A DNA stretch of 64,000 nucleotides, taken from Halomonas aestuarii. Lineage in GTDB: Bacteria > Pseudomonadota > Gammaproteobacteria > Pseudomonadales > Halomonadaceae. Numbering within the stretch: position 1 is the stretch's first letter; each line of letters begins with the position of its first letter. The stretch is taken from positions 1,550,001-1,614,000 of the forward strand of contig NZ_CP018139.1 in assembly GCF_001886615.1 (NCBI RefSeq), given 5' to 3'. Below, piece after piece: positions 26,488 to 34,689 of this stretch. The position numbers were made by a program, and so were the translations under genes. The notes below the pieces were generated by a model. It worked only from the letters and a program-made list of their open reading frames with translations, was not told the origin of the DNA and did no database searches.

Positions 26488-27408
26488 ATGTACGCCATCC
26501 CCACGCTCCAGCTGTCCCTGGGCCCGGTGCTCTTCTACTGGACCCGCGAGCGTTACGCCGATTTCTACCGCGAAGCCGCCGACTGGCCCGTGGAGATCGT
26601 CCACCTGGGCGAGACGGTCTGCTCGCGGCGACGCGACATGAAGCTCGACGACTGGATGGGTATCGGCCGCGAGCTGGCCCAGAGCGGCAAGCAGGTGGTG
26701 CTCGCCAGCCAGACCCTGATCGAGTCCGAGGCCGACCTGCGCGACCTGCGCAAGCTGTGCGACAACGGCGAGTTCATGGTCGAGGCCAACGACCAGAGCG
26801 CGGTGCAGCGCCTCTCGGCGGCAGGCCTGCCGTTCGTGGCCGGCGCCGCACTCAACCTCTACAACCCGGCCTCCCTCGCCGTGCTGGCCCGAGCCGGCAT
26901 GCAGCGCTGGCAGGCGCCGGTGGAGATGTCAAAGGACGACTTGGCCCGGCTGCTGGCAGACTGCCGTGACCAAGGTCTCGACGCCCTCTGCGAGGTGTTC
27001 GCCTATGGCCACCTGCCGCTGGCCTGGTCGTCCCGATGCTTCACCGCGCGGCGCTATCAGAAGCCCAAGGACCGCTGCCGGTTCGTCTGCCAGAAGCATC
27101 CAGAAGGTCTCGCCCTGCGCTCCCAGGAGTCCCGGCAGGTGTTCACCCTGAACGGCATCCAGACCCTCTCCGGCGCCTGCCAGGACCTGCGCCACGAGAT
27201 CCCGGGCATGGCCGAGATGGGCGTCGGGATCGCCCGACTGAGCCCACGCCCCGTGGGCATGGCCGAGGTGGTCACCGCCTTCGATGCGGCCCGGCGCGGC
27301 GCGCTGCCCGCCCCCGACCCGCTGGCGCTGGTGGAGGCCGAACTCTGCGACGGCTACTGGCACGGCCGGCCCGGCATGGACAACACTCGTGGAATGCCCG
27401 CGTCATGA
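26488..27408 (+). CDS. ubiV: Oxygen-independent ubiquinone hydroxylase subunit UbiV
   Basis: Product of 306 residues from ATG 26488 with AGGAGAGAG upstream; a longer frame into ubiU is not used. Cysteines C45, C184, C197 and C201 reproduce the C-x12-C-x3-C spacing of the E. coli UbiV Fe-S cluster. It forms a heterodimer with UbiU for oxygen-independent hydroxylation in ubiquinone synthesis, which denitrification needs when ubiquinone is the only respiratory quinone. Confidence 0.95.
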   Translation: MYAIPTLQLSLGPVLFYWTRERYADFYREAADWPVEIVHLGETVCSRRRDMKLDDWMGIGRELAQSGKQVVLASQTLIESEADLRDLRKLCDNGEFMVEANDQSAVQRLSAAGLPFVAGAALNLYNPASLAVLARAGMQRWQAPVEMSKDDLARLLADCRDQGLDALCEVFAYGHLPLAWSSRCFTARRYQKPKDRCRFVCQKHPEGLALRSQESRQVFTLNGIQTLSGACQDLRHEIPGMAEMGVGIARLSPRPVGMAEVVTAFDAARRGALPAPDPLALVEAELCDGYWHGRPGMDNTRGMPAS

Positions 27409-27459
27409 CCGGGCCGGTCCTGCGCCACTGAATCCGCAGGCTGAAGACGGGGCTCTGCC

Positions 27460-28593
27460 ATGTATCTGACGCTTGCCGATATCCTGCTGGCCACCAGCAT
27501 CCTGCAGTCCTTGGCCCTGGCCGCCTTCCTGCTGCTGCCCGAGACCTTTCGACAGGTCAGCAACCGCCTGCTGGCGGCCAGCCTCCTCGCCTTCGCGGCC
27601 GGCCTCGGCGAGGTCTTCCTCTATTCCACCGGAGTCGCCCTGCGGCACCCGAACCTGGCCTATCTGGGTACCCTGGTGGGCCTGCTCCAGGCGGGCCTGC
27701 TCTATCTCTATGCCCAGTCACTCATGTACCGGGAGTTCCGCCTCGTCCCCGGACACGCCATCCATACCCTGCTGTTCTGGGTGGTCTCGGCCATCTTCCT
27801 GGTGGAGTACTACCTGCAGCCCGGCGAGGTGAAGCTCCAGATACTGATGAGCCGTGACCATCCGGGCGTGCTGACCTCTCCCCTGCTGGCCGCGGCCATC
27901 CACCTGGTGTTCCTGGGCTACCTCTGGGCCACCATTCGCGCCCTCGGCCGCTTCGGCACCACGGTGCGCCAGCTCTTCTCGAACCCGGAGAACAAGCAGC
28001 TGGCCTGGCTACGCACGCTACTGATCGGCTACGCCTTCGTCTGGACCCTCAGCCTGCTCTACTGCCTCGCCGCGCATGTCTTCAAGAGCAATGCCAGCGC
28101 CCAGTGGGTCTCCGCCATCGGTGCCGTGACCGGCTTCCTGTTCATCAACTATCTGATCATTCACGCCCTGCGCCAGCCCATCATCTTCTCGGGGCTGAGC
28201 GCCGAGGAAGCACGCCTCGCCCAGAGCGACGGCGACCCGGACGCACCAGAGGAAGACGTGGATGATGAGCTTCTGCGTCGCCTCGCGACCCACATGACCG
28301 AGGCCAAGCCCTACCTGGATGCCAACCTTTCCGTGGCACAGCTGGCACGCCAGCTCGGTGTGCCTGCACGAGAACTGTCACGCACCATCAATCGGGGGCT
28401 CGAGAAGAGCTTCTTCGAATTCGTCAGCGACTACCGCATCGCCGAGGCTCGCCAGCGACTGCAGGAGGCCGATGCCAGCGCCACCATTCTGCAGGTGATG
28501 TACGATTCGGGCTTCAACTCCAAGTCGGTGTTCAACACGGCCTTCAAGAGGGCCACCGGCATGACCCCCAGCGCTTATCGCGCCCGCCACTGA
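27460..28593 (+). CDS. Membrane-anchored AraC-family transcriptional regulator
   Basis: Product of 377 residues. The N-terminal 240 residues form about seven hydrophobic helices of the type seen in 7TM sensor modules; residues about 265-377 are an AraC/XylS double helix-turn-helix (LSVAQLARQLGVPARELSRTIN and ILQVMYDSGFNSKSVFNTAFK). A membrane-embedded sensor fused to a DNA-binding domain suggests it reads a membrane-soluble or periplasmic signal. Only 51 bases after ubiV, it might be co-transcribed with ubiUV; a weak stem-loop with a T-run follows. Target unknown; the nearest candidate is the exported protein at 28797. Confidence 0.82.
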   Translation: MYLTLADILLATSILQSLALAAFLLLPETFRQVSNRLLAASLLAFAAGLGEVFLYSTGVALRHPNLAYLGTLVGLLQAGLLYLYAQSLMYREFRLVPGHAIHTLLFWVVSAIFLVEYYLQPGEVKLQILMSRDHPGVLTSPLLAAAIHLVFLGYLWATIRALGRFGTTVRQLFSNPENKQLAWLRTLLIGYAFVWTLSLLYCLAAHVFKSNASAQWVSAIGAVTGFLFINYLIIHALRQPIIFSGLSAEEARLAQSDGDPDAPEEDVDDELLRRLATHMTEAKPYLDANLSVAQLARQLGVPARELSRTINRGLEKSFFEFVSDYRIAEARQRLQEADASATILQVMYDSGFNSKSVFNTAFKRATGMTPSAYRARH

Positions 28594-28652
28594 CACCACG
28601 ACCGGCCATCAACCTTCCCCCTCGGCGTTCGATATTGCGAATCCCACGATAG

Positions 28653-28684
28653 AACCTTCAACAGGCTGATAAGAAAGGTTTTTT
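28653..28684 (+). terminator. Possible terminator after the AraC-type regulator
   Basis: AACCTT (28653-28658) pairs with AAGGTT (28675-28680), directly followed by TTTTCC. The stem is only six pairs with a 16-base loop, so it is weak. Confidence 0.4.
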
Positions 28685-28796
28685 CCTGAGTTCGACTATG
28701 CGTGATCGAACGACCCGTGCGGCGCGGCTCCCTACCATGGAAATACAGTCGACATGCAGATCGGCTGACTCATCCACGACTCTGGAGCATGACGTC

Positions 28797-29384
28797 ATGA
28801 CACTGTCCCTTCGCAAGCACCTGCTGGCCATCATCACCGCCTCCGCCCTTGCCCTATCACTGGCGACGCCGGCGCTCGCCCACTGCGACGCCATGGACGG
28901 CCCGTTGATCACGGAAGCGCAGAAGGCCCTCGACTCGGGCGATATCACACCGATACTGAAATGGGTGCCGGCCTCGGACGAAGCCGCCCTGGCAGAGACC
29001 TTCGACAAGACACTGGAGGACCGGGAGCTCGGCGACGACGCCCGGGAACTGGCCGATCAGCAGTTCTTTGCCACTCTGGTGGAGATTCACCGTGCCTCGG
29101 AAGGCGCCCCCTTCACCGGGATCAAGCCGGCAGGAGCCATTGACCCAGCCGTTCGGGCGGCCGATCGCGCGCTGGAAGAGGGTGAGATCGATGCCTTCCT
29201 GGCGCGGGTGGTCGAGCAGTTCGAACAGCAGGCCCGCTCGCGCTTCGAGGCTACCCTCGCGGCAAGGCAGCGGGCCGACGAAAGCACCGAGCTGGGCCGG
29301 GAGTTCGTCGCTCATTACGTGGACTATGTGCACTACCTCGAGGAGGTGCACAACGTGGTCGCGGGTCTTGCCAGTGCCCACTGA
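28797..29384 (+). CDS. DUF6448-type exported protein with mature N-terminal His-Cys
   Basis: Product of 195 residues from ATG 28797 with GGAG nine bases upstream. A signal peptide ends ATPALA, so the mature protein is predicted to begin H29-C30-D31. The rest is helical and acidic, with a C-terminal VAHYVDYVHYLEEVH segment holding three histidines. The HCDxxDGP start and the YVHYLE end match the DUF6448 family as I know it. No function is established. A free N-terminal histidine next to a cysteine suggests metal binding. It is followed by a clear terminator hairpin. Confidence 0.72.
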   Translation: MTLSLRKHLLAIITASALALSLATPALAHCDAMDGPLITEAQKALDSGDITPILKWVPASDEAALAETFDKTLEDRELGDDARELADQQFFATLVEIHRASEGAPFTGIKPAGAIDPAVRAADRALEEGEIDAFLARVVEQFEQQARSRFEATLAARQRADESTELGREFVAHYVDYVHYLEEVHNVVAGLASAH

Positions 29385-29426
29385 GCATTGAGCCACTACT
29401 CATCCCGCAACAACGCATGGAGCAAT

Positions 29427-29460
29427 AACGCCCCGGGCCACTCTCGTGACCCGGGGCGTT
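29427..29460 (+). terminator. Hairpin terminator after the DUF6448-type gene
   Basis: Eleven-base arms AACGCCCCGGG/CCCGGGGCGTT, with an inner CAC/GTG extension around TCTC. It sits between convergent genes (plus-strand DUF6448, minus-strand nrdJb) and could act in both directions. Confidence 0.75.
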
Positions 29461-29508
29461 GCGTTCTAACGGCTGACGGTCAGCGGTGCACCATCCATCG
29501 CGCCGCTG

Positions 29509-30252
29509 TCAGCCGCACTTGGACCAGCCGCACCCGGAGTAGCAGGTGGGGCAGCCGTCCATCATGATCAGCTCGCCGTTGCACTCGGGGCAGTGGCCGA
29601 CCACGGAGGGGCCGCCGCCGCTCTGGTCCTGAGCCTTGCGCTCGGCCTGCTCGATCTCCTCCGCCGTGGGCGGGTGCCAGGGATGGCCGTTCGCCAGGCG
29701 CTGGGCATAGCGGGTGACCAGCTCCTCCACCGGCACCTGGTTGCCGTCCTGGTCCAGGAAACCGCGGCGAAAGAGGATCTGCTGGATCGACCAGGCGATG
29801 GCCGCCACCTCGGAGTCATGGAACATCGGCTTGCCCCAGCGGTTCATGCCGCAGCGTACCAGGCCCTTGTCCCAGGCCACCTTGCGCAGGTCGGCGACCG
29901 CCTGGGTGACGTAGCCGCCCCGGGCGGCCAGCGACAGGCTGCGCATGGTCGCGGTGATCCACTGGTGCTCGCTGGAGAGCTGGCCCGAGGGGAAGAAGAA
30001 CTCCACTGGACGCTCGATCACCACCCGCTTGCCGTTGAGCACGCCTTCCACGGGCATGAAGGAGACCAGCAGGTAGACCTTCTTGCGGCCCTCGGCCCCG
30101 ACGTAGGAGATCTTCTCCGACACGGCCTCCAGGGTGCCCTCGGGGCGCGAGGGAATGCGCACCGTGAGCGGGTTCTCCTCGGGCAGCGGCGGCTCTTCCA
30201 CCGCCTTCTTGACGCTATAGGAAACGATCTTGGAATTGATCTCGACGGCCAT
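29509..30252 (-). CDS. nrdJb: Class II ribonucleotide reductase small part NrdJb
   Basis: Product of 247 residues that ends in a cysteine-rich tail (CPECNGELIMMDGCPTC then SGCGWSKCG), which carries the C-terminal redox cysteines that re-reduce the active site. In Pseudomonas-type bacteria the B12-dependent NrdJ is split into NrdJa (catalytic) and NrdJb (C-terminal part), and this gene follows nrdJa by 54 bases. It allows deoxyribonucleotide synthesis whatever the oxygen level. Confidence 0.88.
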   Translation of the reverse strand: MAVEINSKIVSYSVKKAVEEPPLPEENPLTVRIPSRPEGTLEAVSEKISYVGAEGRKKVYLLVSFMPVEGVLNGKRVVIERPVEFFFPSGQLSSEHQWITATMRSLSLAARGGYVTQAVADLRKVAWDKGLVRCGMNRWGKPMFHDSEVAAIAWSIQQILFRRGFLDQDGNQVPVEELVTRYAQRLANGHPWHPPTAEEIEQAERKAQDQSGGGPSVVGHCPECNGELIMMDGCPTCYSGCGWSKCG

Positions 30253-30306
30253 CAGCGGGCTCCTTCACTCGGTTGTTCGTTGACGCGGGGATGACGGACC
30301 GGCCGC

Positions 30307-32418
30307 TTACCACTTGCCATAGGTCCCCTCCTTGAGCGCGTCATAGAGGTTCGCCGCATTGTGCTCCTCGCCGTCGTAGATGACCTTCTCGTCGCCGGCC
30401 AGCTCGACGGTCTCGCCGTTCTCCAGCTCGAAGACGTAGGTGGTGTTCTTGAGGTCGTCCTCGCGCACCAGCACGCCCTGGAAGGCCTCGGGGTTGAAGC
30501 GGAAGGTGGTGCAGCCCTTGAGCTTGCTGGCGTAGGCGTCCAGGTAGAGGCCCTTGAACTCCTCGAAGGGGAACTCGGTGGGCACGTTGACCGTCTTGGA
30601 GATCGCCGAGTCGACCCACACCTGGGCCGCCGCCTGCACCGCCACGTGCTGCTTCGGGCTCACCGCGTCGGCGGTGATGAAGTAGTCGGGCAGGTCGCTC
30701 TCCACGGCGTCGGCGGCGATGAAGTGGCGGTAGGCAGCCAGTTCGAAGGAGACCACCTCGACCTGCTCCTTGGTCTTCTTGCCCGACTGGATGACGTTGC
30801 GGAAGTAGCGGTGCGAGAACGACGGCTCGATGCCGTTGGAGGCGTTGTTGCCCAGCGACAGGGAGATGGTGCCCGTGGGGGCGATCGAGCTGTGGTGGGT
30901 GAAGCGCGCACCGTGCTCGGCGAGCTGCGCCACCAGTTCCGGCTCCACCTCGGCGACCTTCTGCATGTAGCGGCTGTAGCGGGCGTGTAGGATGCGGCCC
31001 GGCACCTTGTCGCCCACCTCGTAGCCGTCCTGCTTGAGCTCGGGGCGCTCGCGCATCATCCGCGGGGTGATCTCGTAGTCCTCGGCCAGCGCCGGGGCCA
31101 CGCCCTTCTCGCGGGAGAGCTCGAGGGCCTGCTTCCAGCCCTCCAGGGCCAGGTTGCGGCTCACCTCCTCGGTGAAGGCCAGCGACTCCGGTGAGCCATA
31201 GGGAATCTTGAGCATGGTCAGGGTGGAGCCCAGCCCCAGGAAGCCCATGCCGTGGCGACGCTTGGCCTCGATCTCGCGGCGCTGGCCGGGCAGCGGCAGG
31301 CCGCTGATCTCCACCACGTTGTCGAGCATGCGGGTGAAGATCGCCACCACCTGGCGGTAGCGCTCCCAGTCGAAGCGCGGCGCCTTGCCGAAGGGGTCGA
31401 TGACGAAGCGGGTCAGGTTCACCGAGCCGAGCAGGCAGGCGCCCTCCGGCGGCAGCGGCTGCTCGCCGCAGGGGTTGGTCGCCCGGATCTCCTCGCAGAA
31501 CCAGTTGTTGTTCATGCGGTTGACCTGGTCGATCAGGATGAAGCCCGGCTCGGCGAAGTCGTAGGTCGACGACATGATGGTGTCCCACAGCTCGCGGGCA
31601 CGGATCACCTCGACGATGCGGCAGGCCACGCGGCCCTCGTCGTCCACCGTGTATCCCTCCTCGACCACCGGCCAGTCGCGGTAGATCAGCTCGCTCTCCT
31701 CGACGTCGTCCTTCTCGCCCTCGTGGAGGGGGAAGGCCAGGGGCCAGTCGGTGTCGTTCTTCACCGCCTCCATGAACTCGTCGGTGATCAGCAGGCTCAG
31801 GTTGAACTGGCGCAGGCGCCCCGCCTCGCGCTTGGCCTCGATGAACTGGCGCACGTCGGGATGGCCGACGTCGAAGGTGCCCATCTGGGCGCCGCGACGA
31901 CCGCCCGCCGAGGCCACCGTGAAGCACATCTTGTCGTAGATATCCATGAACGCCAGGGGGCCGTTGGTCCCGGCCCCGGCGCCGAACACGAAGGCGCCCT
32001 TGTGGCGCAGGGTGGAGAACTCGTAGCCGATGCCGCAGCCCGCCTTGAGGGTCATGCCGGCATCCACCACCGAGTCGAGGATGTCGTGCATGGAGTCGCG
32101 GATTGTGCGCGACACGGTGCAGTTGATCAGGCTCACCGCCGGCTTGTAGGCCTCGGCCCCCGCGTTGGACATGATCCGCCCGGCCGGGATGGCGCCATTC
32201 TCCAGGGCCCAGCGGAACCTCGGCAGCCACTCCTTGGCCTTGTCGCCCTCAACCTCCGCCAGGGCACGCGCGACGCGGTCCCAGGTGGCGGTGACGTCCT
32301 CGTCCACGGGGTGGCCGTGACGATCCTTGAGGCGATACTTGGAATCCCAGATGTCGCGGGAGGGCGACTGCAGGGGCACCTCACTGGAGGTCTTGACGGC
32401 CTTGGCGGATGTGCTCAT
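30307..32418 (-). CDS. nrdJa: Adenosylcobalamin-dependent ribonucleotide reductase catalytic part NrdJa
   Basis: Product of 703 residues. Active-site signature NPCGEQPLPPEGACLLGSVN, the disulfide partner in SLINCTVSRT, and the APTGTISLSLGNNASNGIEP loop of the ten-stranded barrel are present. Class II enzymes use B12 to form the thiyl radical and need neither oxygen nor a glycyl radical. No cobalamin riboswitch is visible in the 54 bases before the gene. It lies downstream of ubiT on the same strand, so it may share ubiT's FNR-type promoter. Confidence 0.95.
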   Translation of the reverse strand: MSTSAKAVKTSSEVPLQSPSRDIWDSKYRLKDRHGHPVDEDVTATWDRVARALAEVEGDKAKEWLPRFRWALENGAIPAGRIMSNAGAEAYKPAVSLINCTVSRTIRDSMHDILDSVVDAGMTLKAGCGIGYEFSTLRHKGAFVFGAGAGTNGPLAFMDIYDKMCFTVASAGGRRGAQMGTFDVGHPDVRQFIEAKREAGRLRQFNLSLLITDEFMEAVKNDTDWPLAFPLHEGEKDDVEESELIYRDWPVVEEGYTVDDEGRVACRIVEVIRARELWDTIMSSTYDFAEPGFILIDQVNRMNNNWFCEEIRATNPCGEQPLPPEGACLLGSVNLTRFVIDPFGKAPRFDWERYRQVVAIFTRMLDNVVEISGLPLPGQRREIEAKRRHGMGFLGLGSTLTMLKIPYGSPESLAFTEEVSRNLALEGWKQALELSREKGVAPALAEDYEITPRMMRERPELKQDGYEVGDKVPGRILHARYSRYMQKVAEVEPELVAQLAEHGARFTHHSSIAPTGTISLSLGNNASNGIEPSFSHRYFRNVIQSGKKTKEQVEVVSFELAAYRHFIAADAVESDLPDYFITADAVSPKQHVAVQAAAQVWVDSAISKTVNVPTEFPFEEFKGLYLDAYASKLKGCTTFRFNPEAFQGVLVREDDLKNTTYVFELENGETVELAGDEKVIYDGEEHNAANLYDALKEGTYGKW

Positions 32419-32472
32419 GCGGGGGTCTCCAGAGCGTTGTGGTCGGTGTCACGGTATCGATGATCGACGCGG

Positions 32473-32958
32473 TCAGCGTCCGCGGGCGGCCAGGCGCTCG
32501 AGGCGCACCAGCCATGCGCCGAGGCGGCCCTGGGCCAGGCCCTCCTCGCGCCCGTCGAGCAGGTTCTTGACCATCAGGCCAAGCTCAGTGTCGCCCTCGA
32601 TCAGCAGGCGACGCTGGAAGAACAGGCTATCGGGATCCTCGCGCCGGGTGGCCAGGCAGAGGAACTCGCGCCAGCCGCCGCGGATGGTCGCCTCACCGGG
32701 CTCCCGGCAGAGGACCAGGCGCCGGTGCTCGAGGCCCAGCGTCAGGACCACGCCGAGGTCCTCGATGGCCAGGCTGATACGGCGATCCTCCAGGGCGTCG
32801 AACTCGCCCTCCGCGAGCGGCTCGGCGAAGGTGCGGTTGAACACCGGCTCCACCAGGCGGCGCTTGACGGCCAGGGGGACGCGAGGATCCAGAATGCGGA
32901 TGAGACGCCCCGGGGCGGGCGGGCGCGCAAGCGACAGTGACGGAAGGGGCAGGGTCAT
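32473..32958 (-). CDS. ubiT: SCP2-domain protein UbiT
   Basis: Product of 161 residues from ATG 32958. The fold is a sterol-carrier-2 domain (VFNRTFAEPLAEGEFDALEDRRISLAIED start; GDTELGLMVKNLLD end), the anaerobic counterpart of UbiJ. UbiT is required with UbiU and UbiV for oxygen-independent ubiquinone synthesis and probably binds the hydrophobic intermediates. It has an FNR-type box 76 bases upstream, like ubiUV, and is followed by nrdJab. Confidence 0.85.
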   Translation of the reverse strand: MTLPLPSLSLARPPAPGRLIRILDPRVPLAVKRRLVEPVFNRTFAEPLAEGEFDALEDRRISLAIEDLGVVLTLGLEHRRLVLCREPGEATIRGGWREFLCLATRREDPDSLFFQRRLLIEGDTELGLMVKNLLDGREEGLAQGRLGAWLVRLERLAARGR

Positions 32959-33033
32959 GAAGGCTCTCCTGATGACGTCGACGCGGCTAGGCCGCCGGAT
33001 CGCTCATCCTAGGGGCCATCTAACCCGCCTGCA

Positions 33034-33047
33034 CTGACATGCGTCAA
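33034..33047 (-). promoter_or_regulatory. FNR/ANR/DNR-type box upstream of ubiT
   Basis: Minus strand TTGAC-GCAT-GTCAG. At -41.5 the start is near 32999 and TAGGAT (minus strand, 33006-33011) stands exactly at -10. A start there would cover ubiT and probably nrdJab. Confidence 0.75.
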
Positions 33048-33124
33048 GGCGGTACCCGGACCGGGGACGGCGTCGGCTTCATACCATATATAGACCATTG
33101 CCCGGTCTCAAGCACAAGATGTGC

Positions 33125-33155
33125 AAAAAATGTCACGGCGCCCGCGAAGGGCGCC
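33125..33155 (-). terminator. Rho-independent terminator of hemN
   Basis: Seven-base stem GGCGCCC/GGGCGCC with loop GCGAA, followed on the minus strand by GTGACATTTTTTG with a run of six T. It separates hemN from the ubiT promoter. Confidence 0.75.
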
Positions 33156-33184
33156 ATGCCGGGGCTCGTGGCCGGGAGGGGGCG

Positions 33185-34570
33185 TCAGACGGTACGGGAG
33201 TAGCGTCCCGGGCTGTGGCTCAGGTAGGCATCGAAGGCCATGGCGGCGTTGCGCATCATCAGCCGCCCGGCGGGGCGCACCTCGATAGCGGTGTCGGAGA
33301 TCGCCAGCAGGCCGTCGTCCGCCATCTCCTCGAGTTCCTCGAGGGCATCGGCGAAGGTCTCGCGGAAGTCGATGCCATGGGCCGCCTCGATCTCGGCGAC
33401 GTCGATGCGTCCGTGGCACATCAGGGCGTTGATCACGTCCCGACGCAGCCGGTCGTCGGCGTTGAGGCGGTAGCCGCGCATCACCGGCAGCCGGCCCGCC
33501 TCGAGGCGCGCCTGGTACTGGGCGGTCTCCTTGACGTTCTGGCTGTAGGTGTCGCCCACCTTGCCGATGGCGGTATTGCCCAGGCCGATCAGGTCGCAGT
33601 CGGCATGCGTGGAGTAGCCCTGGAAGTTGCGCTGCAGGGTGCCGTTCTCGCGGGCCAGCGAGAGCTCGTCCTCGGGCAGGGCGAAGTGGTCCATGCCGAT
33701 GTAGACATAACCCGCCGCGGTCAGGCGGCGGATGATCAGCTCCAGCAGCTCGACCTTGCGCTCCGGCGGCGGCATGTCCTCGGGACGGATCAGCCGCTGG
33801 GCCTTGAACAGCTCCGGCAGGTGGGCATAGCTGTAGGTGGCGATGCGGTCCGGGCGCAGGGCGATGATCTTGGTCAGGGTCTCGTCGAAGCTCGCCACGG
33901 TCTGCAGCGGCAGGCCGTAGATCAGGTCGACGCTCACCGACTGGAAGCCGGCCTCGCGGGCCGCCGCCACCAGCGCCACCACCTGGGCCTCGCTCTGCAC
34001 CCGGTTGACCGCCTCCTGGACCCGCGGGTCGAAGTCCTGCACGCCGAAGCTCAGGCGATTGAAGCCCAGCGCTCGCAGCTCGTGGATCTGCTCGGGGGTC
34101 ACGGTGCGCGGGTCCACCTCCAGGGAGAACTCCCGCGCCTCGGGCTCGGCGAAGTGGAAGGCCTCGTCGAGGGCCGCCATCAGCTCGCCGAGCTGGTCGT
34201 TGCTCAGGTAGGTCGGGGTGCCGCCGCCCAGGTGAAGCTGCGTCATGCGGCGCGACTCGTCGAACAGCGCCCCCTGGAGCTCGATCTCCCGCTTGAGCCA
34301 GGCGAGGTACTCCGCCGCCCGCTCACGGTTGTGGGTGATGATCTTGTTGCAGGCGCAGTAGTAGCAGAGGCTCTCGCAGAAGGGGATGTGCACGTAGGCC
34401 GACAGCGGCTTGGGCGTCTCGGCCCGGTTGCTGCGCTCGGCGGCGGCCCGGTAGTCGTCCTCGGCGAAGGCCGCCTGGAACTGCGGCGCCGTGGGATAGG
34501 AGGTATAGCGCGGACCGGGGCGATCGTACTTCTCGACCAGGGAGCGGATGAACGGCAGGGTGTCTTGCAT
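33185..34570 (-). CDS. hemN: Oxygen-independent coproporphyrinogen III dehydrogenase
   Basis: Product of 461 residues from ATG 34570 (MQDTLPFI). The radical SAM motif is present in the expanded HemN form YVHIPFCESLCYYCACN (C-x3-C-x2-C-x-C); GGGTPTYL and the SFGVQDFDPRVQ block follow. It decarboxylates coproporphyrinogen III without oxygen, supplying haem for the many cytochromes of this region. An FNR-type box lies upstream and a terminator downstream, so it is its own unit. Confidence 0.95.
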   Translation of the reverse strand: MQDTLPFIRSLVEKYDRPGPRYTSYPTAPQFQAAFAEDDYRAAAERSNRAETPKPLSAYVHIPFCESLCYYCACNKIITHNRERAAEYLAWLKREIELQGALFDESRRMTQLHLGGGTPTYLSNDQLGELMAALDEAFHFAEPEAREFSLEVDPRTVTPEQIHELRALGFNRLSFGVQDFDPRVQEAVNRVQSEAQVVALVAAAREAGFQSVSVDLIYGLPLQTVASFDETLTKIIALRPDRIATYSYAHLPELFKAQRLIRPEDMPPPERKVELLELIIRRLTAAGYVYIGMDHFALPEDELSLARENGTLQRNFQGYSTHADCDLIGLGNTAIGKVGDTYSQNVKETAQYQARLEAGRLPVMRGYRLNADDRLRRDVINALMCHGRIDVAEIEAAHGIDFRETFADALEELEEMADDGLLAISDTAIEVRPAGRLMMRNAAMAFDAYLSHSPGRYSRTV

Positions 34571-34675
34571 GATCGAATCGAGCCTCTTGAACCGTAAGGC
34601 GGCGGCCGGGGCCGTCACCGATGGGGCGAATTATGCCAGCCGCGACCGGACCCGTCGGTACCCTTCAAGAGGTAG

Positions 34676-34689
34676 CTGACCCAGGTCAA
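34676..34689 (-). promoter_or_regulatory. FNR/ANR/DNR-type box upstream of hemN
   Basis: Minus strand TTGAC-CTGG-GTCAG, overlapping the last codons of nnrS copy 2. With CATAAT (minus strand, 34630-34635) as -10 the box lies near -60, a class I activator position rather than -41.5. Confidence 0.65.

Noticed and set aside
33112..33136. CACAAGATGTGCAAAAAATGTCAC as an NsrR-like or other operator
   Set aside because: Lacks two-fold symmetry over NsrR length and is better explained as the T-run of the hemN terminator read on the other strand.
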